This document shows, in pieces, positions 20,172 to 30,779 of a stretch of DNA of 64,000 nt; within the stretch, counting starts at the first letter, position 1; each line of letters starts with the position of its first letter. This stretch comes from Muricea muricata (Eukaryota > Cnidaria > Anthozoa > Malacalcyonacea > Plexauridae): contig OY979716.1 of NCBI GenBank assembly GCA_963855995.1, positions 88,118,103 to 88,182,102 of the forward strand, written 5' to 3'. The notes under the pieces are model-generated. The model was not told the origin of the DNA. It did no database searches and saw only the letters and a list, made by a program, of their open reading frames with translations. Made by a program: the position numbers and the translations under genes.

Positions 20172-23100
20172 ATGGCCACTGTTCAGCCACGTAAAGAGCT
20201 CGACTCCAAACGTTTACAGGATTCACTACATGCCAACATTCTTACAACGGTAAGTTGGCTGCAAAACACCTATTGTTTATTGCATGTTTTGGGTTTGCCG
20301 CTTTGAGGTGGTGTTGTGAGCGTATTTTAAATGCTTTTATCATTATTGATATAAATTCAACCGGACCCTTATTATTATTAACAAATATTTAAACACGGTA
20401 ACATCTCAACCTTGCCCTAACTAAACTAAAACGATGATAAAAATTATGTGGAAAATAGAAAGGTTGATTTTCAGTTGGCTGTGTATGTACCAGTTTAAAA
20501 TATGAATTAAATGAGTATAATATATATGTACAAGTTAAAATTGTTAAAAACTAAAGACAAAACACAACTTCTTTCAGATCTCCAACGATTGCAAAGCTGT
20601 CTCTTGCAGAGCAATCTGGCGTGTTTGTGCTGAGGACATCCAATTGGCACAATACCAAATTGCTTCAAAGCGATTGAAGTTGGACGACCTACTATGCAAA
20701 ATAAATGGGGTGCAATATTTCTTTTCTGCCATTTCCTGCGTCGCGTCAAACACAAGGTCGTCATCGCAAGTACCAAGGGCCCGGCAAAGTTACCCAGCCA
20801 TTGCCTATTTCATCGTGTATCGCGAAACGCAGACGTGCAACGAAAACCTTCTGTTTGTGACAATACACAATCATGACATGGAGCCTGAAATTTCTCCAAT
20901 TCGAGTGTGCAGCTCAAACCAAACAGAGAAAGCTGCCAAACAGCTATTCCAAGTCGTCAAAGACCACAACAATCCAACCATTCAAGAAATGTTGGACATT
21001 TCCAATGTTAATGTTATCGCAACGCCAACGGCAGCTCAGAAGACGAAGATTCAGAGGACGAAATACATCCGACTTGTTTGCCAATGGTTCCTTGCGTGCA
21101 TGTCGTAGTGAACGAGAGGGAATTTGGCGAAAGGTAATTATTATTATTATTATTATCATTTAAAATTCTTTATACACGGTAACTTATCATCATATCTAGA
21201 TAAAGATAAAAAGAAGCACAATATTATTAACTGCATAAGAAAAAAAAGTTGCTTTTTATAAGGCCGTGTAGAGATAGCAAGATAAAAGCGTCAACATACA
21301 AGAATTAATTACATAAGGATTACTGATATAAAGCTAATAGTTAATAATGATAGAACTAGGATACATATAAGGATTTAGCAATTATAGAGAACTTGAAAAG
21401 TTATTTACAAACAAAGGATTTTCATTTGTGAAAACTTGTAAGTTATGTTTGAATACCTTTTTAGATATACTTAGATTTTTCAGATCAGTTGGCAGTTTAT
21501 TCCAGGTTTTAGCTGCATGGTAGCTAAAACCTTGTTTCAATGTGTGCGTTCTAGGTTTTGCTAGTTTTAGCATGGTGCAATTACTACGTAAATTATATTG
21601 GTTATTTACTGATAATTGAAACTGGTCAGATATTGATTTTGCACCTTCAACTTTTAAGGTTGCACCGAGCTTGCGACAAACTTTGTGCCGATAGACTTGT
21701 CGTGGTTACGGATGCATCACGTGACATATGCTCGGCCGACCCAACCGAAACGACAACCAACCAAATCACAGTTTTAATCAAAGACATTCACCAGGTGATG
21801 CTACTGTGCAACTACGCAATTTATCGGTCACAAGTGTATGGAAGGCCCGATGGTGCAACCTACACGTATGTTCGTATGATAGATGTCTCCAGCTGCCTTC
21901 ACAAATTGCTCACAAACGATCATTTGAGAGACGGTGTCATGAGACATTTCCATATGCTCAAAAAGTTCCTTGCCATCTAGCATGCGAGATAATCGAGCAA
22001 TTAAAATTTAACACCGACCTCATAGAGGTTTCCAACGGCTTTTGTTTTTCAATCCTCCAGTGTCGTTTCATCATTTCTCCAATTGCCCCCTCAATGCGCG
22101 GTAAAATCTCGCCCAGAGCCTACATTCCCTACGACTGTTTTCGACTCCACCACAGCCCAGCTACTTCAGAGATACCATACTCAATTCGTTTGAAGACATT
22201 GTCACCACAGTCAATTTCCTCAACAAGTTTTACCAGTGTTTGCTCGCATCGAAGATGCCGCACAAAGTGAGGAAACTTGTAGTCGTCAGGCCACGAGACT
22301 CTGGAAAAACGAGCTGGGCTAACGTCTTCCACGCGAATGCATCACCTCAGTAACCAACGAAGGCCAATTCTCCGCGGCAATGATTAGAGAAGACACTCAG
22401 TTGGTTATAGAGGACGAGTGGTCTTCTCAAATGATGACTTCCCACCTGGCCAAAACAATTCTGCAAGGTGGATGGATGGTAACCGCTGTCAAGCACGGGG
22501 AACCAAGGCAAGTTCTAAACAACAGTCCCTATTACATAACGTTGAACAATGTTCTCGACTTTGGAGGCCAAGATCAAAACGTCGCCAGGCGCATCCAGAT
22601 TTTAACCACCAAGTCCTTACCATCGACAACCACAGGCATGGACAAATGGATATTTGACAATGCTATGCACTGCATTGCCTGGATCATGCAAGAGCTTCTG
22701 GAACACCACCAACATATTGCGTCGGAAGAGTTGTAATACGACCGATCCGGCCGATCTTCAAAACGACGAGGACCCAAACAACAGCGACCTATTGCAAACA
22801 ATACACAAGAGGTTTGCGAGAGAACGTCGCGCACAACGACTTCAGAGAAGAAGACAATGACGGCGACGAACCTCTCCTGTCTCAACGAATGACGAAGACA
22901 CCCAGGCAACTCCTCCCTCAGAGACCACACCAACACCAGCTGCAGCAATCCATCGTGAGTCCTCGCTTGTCTGTGATCCAGCCAATCTACCAGTCAGCAA
23001 AGCAGCCACTCCATCAGTTAGTACCCACGGCAGTGACACAGAACTCGACGCTTTGCCATCTGAGTCATCCACTTCCTTTGCCCACGAGGAAAAGGAAGCG

Positions 23101-23661
23101 AGCCGTTCCCGTTTCAACAGGGCAACTACTCCAGCTGAAGCTGAGGAGAATCCAATCCCGCAGCGCCCAATGGATTGTCCACAACAAGGCTGGAGAATAA
23201 ACTCCAACGTTTATTTCTCCAGAGTTGTGCAGCTCATTCAACCCTCGTTTTACAAGCATGTGAGTAAAGTTAGAGTCCACAGCTACCAGGAACGGCTTCG
23301 AAAGTCTCGACTGCGTCGGACGTTCTGTGAGAAGAAGTTCTGGGAAGATCCTGATCCAGAAATGGATGCTTCACTCCTCATGTTGGGCGAAAAACGAGAC
23401 ATTTTCAACATGCAGCAATTCGCCGAGGCATACCTGCAATGCAGTGCTCATTTGCGAACACTGCGGATGAAAGCCAATTTTCACGTCATGTCCAATCGCT
23501 GCCCATTTGCCAAGGCTGTCGCAGCTTTATCTGAAGAACGAGGTGACGTGCAGCAGCCAGTGCCAGAGGATGAAGAAGTGGACAGTGATGGTAATCCTGT
23601 AAGACCTCCCTTAACCAGCCAATCCTATTGGACTAAGATCAAGAACTGGAGGCCGTGGTAG
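20172..23661 (+). pseudogene. SF3-helicase family gene, copy C (degraded, LINE-split)
   Basis: Exon 1 is 20172-20249 (26 codons), donor GTAAGT. The acceptor is CTTTCAG and exon 2 runs 20578-23661. The N-terminal block (ASKRLKLDDL, GVQYFFSAIS), middle block (MIDVSSCLHKLL, DLIEVSNGFCFS), Walker A-like RPRDSGKTS near 22300, Walker B (VIEDEWSS near 22410), motif B' (LQGGWMVTAVKHG), motif C (NNSPYYITLN) and the C-terminal block (DPEMDASLLMLG, VMSNRCPF, ending YWTKIKNWRPW) are all recognisable. Breaks are a frameshift near 21060, a LINE tail at 21136-21655, frameshifts near 21975 and 22330 with a small deletion after Walker A, and a TAA at 22734-22736. The first Walker A glycine is arginine. It retains the clearest ATPase core of the three copies. 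Confidence 0.8.
21136..21660 (-). mobile_element. 5'-truncated LINE 3' end
   Basis: The minus-strand frame at 21382-21573 has FSYHAAKTWNKLPTDLKN, a pattern usual at the C-terminus of LINE reverse-transcriptase proteins. On that strand the sequence ends in an (AAT)n run (21137-21160). AAGGT stands on both sides (21131-21135 and 21656-21660), a target duplication. Removing the insert with one AAGGT restores the reading frame of copy C, so both boundaries are well supported. Confidence 0.8.
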
Positions 23662-24589
23662 AAATCCATGTGCTCATATGCAAACTTCTTGTGTGTTAGT
23701 GTGTGCTAAATGAAAGAAATGTTGAAAAAGCGTTAGGATATTCAGAGATTGAAGAGCACATATAAATGGTCAACTTACGTGATCCAGGAATGTTGATAAT
23801 TGTAAGGAAAATATTTCTTTCCATTCCCAAATATCTTTGTTGACGTTATAAGCTCTTTAATCATGTCTTTGAGTGAACGATATTTCCATGGAAACGTTTT
23901 TTCATTTGATACATTAGTTTTTCTTTTTTGGCCACAAAGTGGCCCTCCAACAGTGTGTGAATATTGTAGGTAATTTTCCATTATTTGTTGTTGTTCTTGT
24001 TCTTGTTCTTGTGTGCATAGGGCATTCAAGCAAGTCCTTATCAACCTGATAGCAACCAGGAAAGTGCGCTCAATATGTACAAGAATTGTACATGAAGGTT
24101 TGAGTACATTTGGCACATGCTTTCAACCTGATCTTAATTCTTTAAGTTTATGTTTTATTTAAACAAAATCACATGTTAAAACAGCAATCAAATAAATTAT
24201 TGACGTGAAAAAAATTATCGCTTCTTTAGAAATTGGTTTAAGTCAGCATTATTCAACATTGAGAGGTTGCTACCATGTTGCTAGGGACTTGCTTGCACCA
24301 AATATAGAATAAAAGGTGTGAAATATTATATTTTATAAGTGTGCCAAATTACAATTTAAAAAATGAAAGAAGATAAGGATACAAATCATGATAACTGCAT
24401 ACAAAGGGTGTTGTTGTAATTTACTTTGTCTCAAACTTGTGAATGTTTGGAAAAGAGCAGATGTCATACCTTGACCAAAAGACACATCTCATTAAGAGAT
24501 ATAATTTTGTGTCAGTGTGAGAAATGTGTGTAAAGAATATTATGTATAATTATATTGGAGACAATCAATTTTCATATAAAAAAGGCCAT
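23662..24589. other. Non-coding stretch
   Basis: 3' flank of copy C. A 113-codon minus-strand frame at 23775-24116 shows no recognisable domain and includes a simple CAAGAACAAGAACAA repeat. I would not call a gene. Confidence 0.5.
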
Positions 24590-25445
24590 AATTCCACTGT
24601 GGCCCTAAAAAAATGGCCCAGAGTCAGCCCTTTTGACTTCAGTAAAGCATTTGATAATGTCCCGCATGATATTCTATTTTAAAAAATCAAGAAAATACCA
24701 ATCAACCCATATATTACCAACTGGCTGGTTCATATCCTGACCAACTGGAGCCAGAGACAATGTTACAACTAAATTCCTGAATATTAATCAAGGTGCGCCC
24801 TAGGGTACTGTACTTGGTCCCATAATGTTTACTGTACTGGTTAATGATATCAAGGCAGTGAATACATAGAATGACTTATCTAAATTTGCTGATGATGTTG
24901 CAACAGTGGCATGAGTTTATGATGGCGAGGATTCAATCGGTGATGAAAATATGGTCCAACGACAATAGAATGCCTCCAAATATAGAGAAAACCTATGAAA
25001 TGATAGTATGTGACTACTCTTCTTCCAGAATATATTCCTTCAATAAAATGGAATGAATGGCTCAAATTATTAGGTGTTACGATGGAAGAAATACCAGGAA
25101 AATGGGATAGACATTTTGAAAAGATGATGAATAAAGGCCGGTTTACACGATGCGACATGTCGCATCCGATTCTGATTTTGGCGTATGGAATTGAGTAAAC
25201 GTTTGTGTAAAGATGTCACACTTTGTTGTAGGCTGTAGCTGATAAGCAGAAATGATGGCTTCGGCAGTCATACGCCAGAATGACAATCGCATGCGACATG
25301 TCGCATTGTGTAAACGTGCCTTAAAGTTAGTGAAAGAATGTATATCTTAAGGGTTTGCAAGCAATATGGGCTCATTACGAAGCAATTGGACTTAGTTCTC
25401 TTTAATTGCGTCATAGTCTCCCTTTTTGGTCATGGCTTTATAGCA
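24590..25445 (+). pseudogene. LINE reverse-transcriptase fragment
   Basis: Fragments in shifting frames read DFSKAFDNVPHDILF, INPYITNWLV, KFADDV (the FADD catalytic box, near 24880), WSNDNRMPPNIEKTYEMIV, WLKLLGVTMEEIPGKWD and, after an inserted MITE, MYILRVCKQYGL. This is the usual order of a non-LTR reverse transcriptase palm-thumb region. Several stops and frameshifts make it non-functional. The right end is cut by the hairpin element at about 25445. Confidence 0.85.
25133..25325. mobile_element. MITE inserted in LINE fragment
   Basis: The left end TAAAGGCCGGTTTACACGATGCGACATGTCGCA is inverted at the right (TGCGACATGTCGCA..GTGTAAACGTGCCTTA). It splits the LINE protein between GKWDRHFEKMMNK and MYILRVCKQYG, which dates it after the LINE. 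Confidence 0.8.
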
Positions 25446-25790
25446 TACCCTAAAGGTCGAAATGTCGAGAGAGCACTGGGACCGAGTTGCCCCTGTGTTT
25501 TGTGTATCCCCATACATATAATAACTATCAATATCAAATCATTCTTGGGTTGTCACATTTCTCACTCACTGGGACTTTACCTACTTCACCAAATTTAGCT
25601 AAAGAGAGAGCGCATAGCGCGACAATCATTACTCGCCCTTCGGGCTCTCGCTTTAGCTAAATTTGGTGAAGTAGATACAGTCCCTGTGAGTGAGAATAGT
25701 TTTAATATAGCAAAACAGTACGCTTATTGTTGCGCTATGCGCTCCCTCTTTAGCTAAATTTGGTGAAGTAGAAGATGTCTTTTTAATTTC
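25446..25790. mobile_element. Hairpin MITE, second copy with fused ends
   Basis: Contains TGTGTTTTGTGTATCCCCATA as in 1217-1632, then a hairpin (25571-25684) whose arms read ACCTACTTCACCAAATTTAGCTAAAG and its complement. A third partial arm lies at about 25735-25772. The leading CCCTAAAGGTCGAAATGTCG is shared with 27598-27617. Confidence 0.7.
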
Positions 25791-25909
25791 ATATAAATTA
25801 TATATTCTATTAGAACCAGTAATTGATATAAATAATTGTAAACTGTGGTAAGACGTTTTGTTTGGAGTATTTTAATTATTATTATCAATATAATTACATA
25901 AAACGACCA

Positions 25910-27545
25910 GCTACGAATATATAGTAGCCAGTCTTGAAATTTTTCTAAGTGTCGTTCTGATTTACTTTGTCTCAAACTCCACCGGCTACCGGCTACCTAA
26001 TACAAATCCTAGTAAAATCGACCGGCTACTGACCAGCTACCATAATAAAACGACCGGCTACCAATATATAGTAGCCGGTCTTGAAATTTTTCTAAGTGTC
26101 GTTGTGATTTACTTTGCCCAAACTCCACCGGCTACCGGCTACCTAATACAAATACTGGTAAAATCGACCGGCTACTGACCAGCTACCATAATAAATTGAC
26201 CGGCTACCAATATATAGTAGCCGATCTTGAAATTTTTTTAAGTGTCGTTCTGATTTACTTTTTCTCAAATTCCACCGGCTACCTAATACAAATCCTAATG
26301 AAATCGACCGGCTACCATAATAAATCGACAGGCTACCAATATATAGTAGCTAGTCTTGAAATTTTTCTAAGTGTCGTTGTGATTTACTCAATTTAATAGA
26401 AATCCTAATAAAATCGACCGGCTACCATGTAAAGTCTCTCGTCTAAGTCTCTAATAATTTTACTTCAAAAAAATACCAGTTACCGATGTGAACTCCAAGT
26501 GAAATGGACACACGAAATTACTTTGCTATTCAATGCATCTGGAAGTAAATTACAACAACACTTCGAAAAATTTCAACGACCGGCTACTATATGTTAGGAG
26601 TGTCACAAGTGGAAATATCTAAGAATATTTATACATAAATATAGACATATTACGTTTCACCTTAGTTGGACAATGGTCAGCTCGCCAATGCTCTCATTAA
26701 CCAAGCAAGGCTTTCGTTCTCAAGACAGCTACAGACAAACACCCAGCTACATTCTTTTAAGATCAATGAAGATCAATAACGTGCTCGATCACTCGAGAGC
26801 AATAACTTGCTCGGTCACTGAAGATCAATAACTTCATGTGAATTCCTTTCCAAAATTTGATATTTCAAAATTTAAGTTCTCCTCGTTACGTTTTTTGGCT
26901 TTCTCTCGCCTAAGCCCATGCTGGCCTTATATATTCGAGGCTTATAATAATTTACATATACATAATTATTTAAATCTACCTATTTTAGATAACAGGTAGC
27001 CGGTCATTTTATACAAGGTAGCCAGTCGAATTTACTAGGATTTCTATTAGAGTAAATCACAACGACATTTAGAAAAATTTCAACACTGGCTACCATAAGT
27101 TGGTAGCCGGTTGTTTTATTATGGTAGCCGGTCAGTAGCCGATCGATTTTACTAGGATTTGTATTAGGTAGCCGGTAGCCGGTGGTGTTTGAGACAAAGT
27201 AAATCACAACAACACTTAGAAAAATTTCGAAACTGGCTACCATAAGTTGGTAGCCGGTCGTTTTATTATGCTAGCCGGTCAGTAGCCGGTCGACTTCTAG
27301 GATTTCTATTAGGTAGCCGGTGGAGTTTGAGACAAAGTAAATCACAACGACACTTAGAAAAAATTCAAGACCGGCTACTATTTATTGGTAGCCGGTCGTT
27401 GTATTATGGTAGCCGGTCGTTGTATTATGGTAGCCGGTCGATTCTTTTAGGATTTGTATTAGAGTAAGTCACAACGACACTTACAAAAATTTCAAGAACG
27501 GCTACTATATAAGTTGGTAGCTGGTCCAGTTTGAGACAAAGTAAA
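25910..27545. repeat. GGCTACC foldback array, C-type (locus C)
   Basis: The left arm (about 25910-26440) holds about four direct units with CCGGCTACC words, a TTGAAATTTTTCTAAGTGTCGTT segment and CTAATACAAATCCTAGTAAAATCGA. The right arm (about 27000-27545) is the inverted version. A 550-bp AT-rich spacer separates them. The base before GGCTACC is C throughout. The linker words match those of loci A and B. Confidence 0.9.
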
Positions 27546-27589
27546 TTACAACGACTCATCTCCATCGCTGGTTTTTTTATCATAGCTTT

Positions 27590-27757
27590 ATAGAATACCC
27601 TAAAGGTCGAAATGTCGAGAGAGCACTGGGTTTCTCACTCACTGGGACTGTATCTACTTCACCAAATTTAGCTAAAGAGGGAGCGCGTAGCGCGACAATC
27701 ATTACTCACCCTTCGGGCTTGCGCTTTAGCTAAATTTGGTGAAGTAGATACAGTCCC
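27590..27757. mobile_element. Hairpin MITE, third copy
   Basis: A near-perfect hairpin at 27644-27757 (arms GGGACTGTATCTACTTCACC and continuing AAATTTAGCTAAAG), preceded by CCCTAAAGGTCGAAATGTCG. It abuts the decayed BEL/Pao element directly at 27758. Confidence 0.8.
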
Positions 27758-28320
27758 TTATATACTTAGACCTCGTGAAGCGTCGTCAGCTGGATTCAGT
27801 TTCCCAGGACAGTATCGCCATTGCTCGGAAATAGTTTCTTCGCTAATTTCTGTCACACGATTGGCCACATACGCATTGAAACGTTTCGTTCGATTTCTGA
27901 TGTACTGCAGAGTCGTTTGAGAGTCCGTCCATAAAACGTCTGTGCAATTGAGTATGTCAGCTCTTCTTTTATTACCTTGTACACCTTCACAGACAGGGTA
28001 GCTGCTTGGAGTTCCAATCTGGGAATGGAGATTGGTTTTAATGGACATGTCCGCGACTTCCCAATCAGGAATGCACAATGCACGGTCCCATCAGCGTGTA
28101 GAAATCTCAGGTATGAGCACATACCATAGCCACTTTCTGATGCGTCAGAAAACAGATGCAAGGTAATTTCAACTGCGTTCGTGGTACTTGATAGATAACA
28201 TCTTGGAATTTCTACAAAGGCCAGTTCTGAGAGTTTTGCTTTCCACTTTTCCCATTTGGCACTTTCTGTGGCTGATATAGGTTCGTCCCAATCTATTCGA
28301 GCCTTCCACAAGCGTTGCAT
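27758..28320 (-). pseudogene. BEL/Pao element 2: RNase H region
   Basis: Two frames overlap: LHLFSDASESGYGMCSY (RNase H strand and acidic residues), then after a frameshift near 28065 [13 protein letters not shown] and [12 protein letters not shown]. The protein is cut at 27758 by the hairpin MITE, and no integrase follows. It continues from the reverse transcriptase region at 28324 after a TAG at 28321-28323. Confidence 0.85.
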
Positions 28321-28323
28321 AAT

Positions 28324-29100
28324 CTACTTCGCGTCCAAAACTACAGGACAGACAAGTCCAAGGGGATCATACAGTGAACTGAAGGTTGATAGAACACCTC
28401 TCTTCGTGTTTGGTTTGTTCAAGTTGGTCACTTGGAATTTGAATACGTCACGCTCTACGTCCCATTGAACTCCCAGGGCTCTTTCTACTGGTAGATGATC
28501 AAGATCAAGGTCCAAAGTAGGATTTGCTCTTTCTTCTTCCGATATGTTGGCCAAAACCTCTCTGCTGTTGCTCATCCACTTCGCTAGTCGAAATCCCCCA
28601 CGTTTCAGCAACTCGATTAACTCGTTTGCCAATCTGATCGCCTGCATTTCTGATGGTAAAGCTTTAAGCAAGTCATCCACGTAAAAGTTCTCTTTTACTG
28701 TGTTCACTGCTTCTTCACTGAATTCTGCTTTGTTGTCTTCGGCGGTTCTCTTCAGACAATAGTTAACACAACATGGTGAGTCTGTTGTGCCAAAGATATG
28801 GCTTGTCATTTGGTACTCTTCTGGCATTCCTTTGAGATCCTTATCATCCCACAAGAAACGTAGTGAATCGGAATCTTTCGGTGGAACCTTGACTTGATGG
28901 AACATGGCAGTGATATCTGCAACAATAGCAATTCGTTCTTGTCTGAATCTGAGAAGAACACCGACCAAACTATTCGTTAGATCAGGGCCTTGGTATAACT
29001 GATTATTCAGCGAGACACCATCATGCAATGCGGCTGCATTGAAGACCACTCGTATCTTCCCCGGTTTCTTTGGACTACACCGTGATGAGGGAGATACCAC
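28324..29100 (-). pseudogene. BEL/Pao element 2: reverse transcriptase
   Basis: About 250 residues with [39 protein letters not shown] (YVDD box) and [15 protein letters not shown], the typical order of Pao-type reverse transcriptase palm and thumb. A frameshift near 29100 separates it from the upstream region. It is clearly a different family from the element at 13033-19483. Confidence 0.9.
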
Positions 29101-29114
29101 GTCTTGTTGGTTCG

Positions 29115-30779
29115 TCAGGCAGTTTCTTCAACGGTCAGCTTTCGAGCGTAACCTTTCTCCAAGTAGTCATCAACAAAGGCTTTGTAGTTCTCACGTAGCT
29201 CCGCATTTTTATCAAGTTTTCTTCTGAGAGTTTGTAGTTGCGCTGCTGCCATGTTTCTGTAGTCTGGAAGCCACGTTTCTTCACTTTTCCATAGCATACC
29301 AACTTCGTAATGACCATTCACCATACGAACGGTCTTGTTCAGAATTGTTAGGGCTTGTCTATCATTTTGCGACATCGCTTTGGATCCAGAATCACCAATT
29401 CCAGTGTTGTCCAAATCGAGCAGTTGTTGTAGCTGTTGTTCTAAATGCTCCTCTCTATATTTCATGAAATGAACATTAGTTCTTCCGCATCCATCATTTT
29501 CTTTCAGTCCTACTGGTCCAAGAATTGCCCAACCAAGGATAGTGCGAACAGCATATGGCTCTCCGATTCGACCAGTACGACTTTCTTCGTGAACTTGAAC
29601 TTCGGGAATGTTGGCACCAATCAGAACTGTGACTTCGTCTTCATCTATCTCTGGAATACTGATACCAAAAAGGTGTGGCCATCTTGACAAATCAGAAGGC
29701 TTGAATGGTTTCACATTTAATCTTTCAACGATTCTAATGTCTTCGATTCTCAACTTACGATGTTCAGGATTCTCTAAGGGTTCAACTGTCACGTCCGTTT
29801 GTCCAACGTTTACCATCGACTCTCCTGCTAAAGTACAAACTGTCAACATATCGAAGCTCTTCTCCTTCAAGTTTAGTTTCTCGGCAAGTGATCGTGTCAA
29901 AAAGGATTCTTCGCTACCAGTATCAAGGAGGGCGTAGGTTTCAATTGATTCGCCACTTTCACCGTATACTCGAACAGGAACGACTTGTAAAGCAATCTTA
30001 ATTCTTGCCGTCGAACTTCGCTTATGACTATCATGACTCGTTGCGGCCGATACACTTACTGAATCCTTTGGGCTTCCATCAACTTGCTTTACTTTGATTG
30101 AGTCCTTATCTGTTGAGTTGTTTGTTTCTGTTCTCATCTTCAGTCCAGCTGGAATTTCCTGGTCTGCAGCAACGTCCTTGTGCAACAGCGAGTGATGTTT
30201 TCTCCGGCAGCTTAAACATCGCAACTTTGATTTACAGTGAAATACGAAATGTCCAACATTAAGACAGTTCAGACAAAGTCGGTGGGTCCTTACTATGATG
30301 TTTCGTTGTCTGATTGATTTGGTCTTAAAAACGGAACAATCGTTTAATTGGTGTAAACCTTCGCACACGACGCACTTCGCCTTCCGTTCCCCGCCACTCT
30401 TTACCAGGCCCCCATCAACCTCGTATTGAGTGTACCTATCCTTCAAGTTCCTTTTGCTTTCATTAGTCACACCAGTCCGAAACTGTGCAGCCATTGTTGA
30501 GATTCTTTCTTTGTCCTTCTTGACTGGGTATCTGTCTACCTTTCGAGAAAACGTCGGCGTTCTCTGCACTTCTCCTATGTGGCCAAAGATGGGATCATTC
30601 ACGACTTCCGCGCGTGTTTCGATGAATTCCACCAAATCAAGGAGGTTGGGATTCTGTTTTTGCTCTCGAATTCGTTGAACGTTCTCTCTCCATTTCACTT
30701 GATGAGTTATCGCTAGTTTTCGACTCATCTGGGCTATGTTGGTCATGTTCATCTCGTTCAAAGCATTGATTGAAGACAA
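29115..30779 (-). pseudogene. BEL/Pao element 2: Gag C-terminus, knuckles, protease
   Basis: An open stretch of 554 residues. It includes Gag helices (QMSRKLAITHQVKWRENV), Cys/His clusters (CVVCEGLHQLNDC, CLNCLNVGHFVFHC, CLSCRRKHH) and an aspartic protease (YALLDTGSEESFL). It would process and package the element. It is intact internally but separated from neighbouring parts by frame breaks. Confidence 0.88.
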
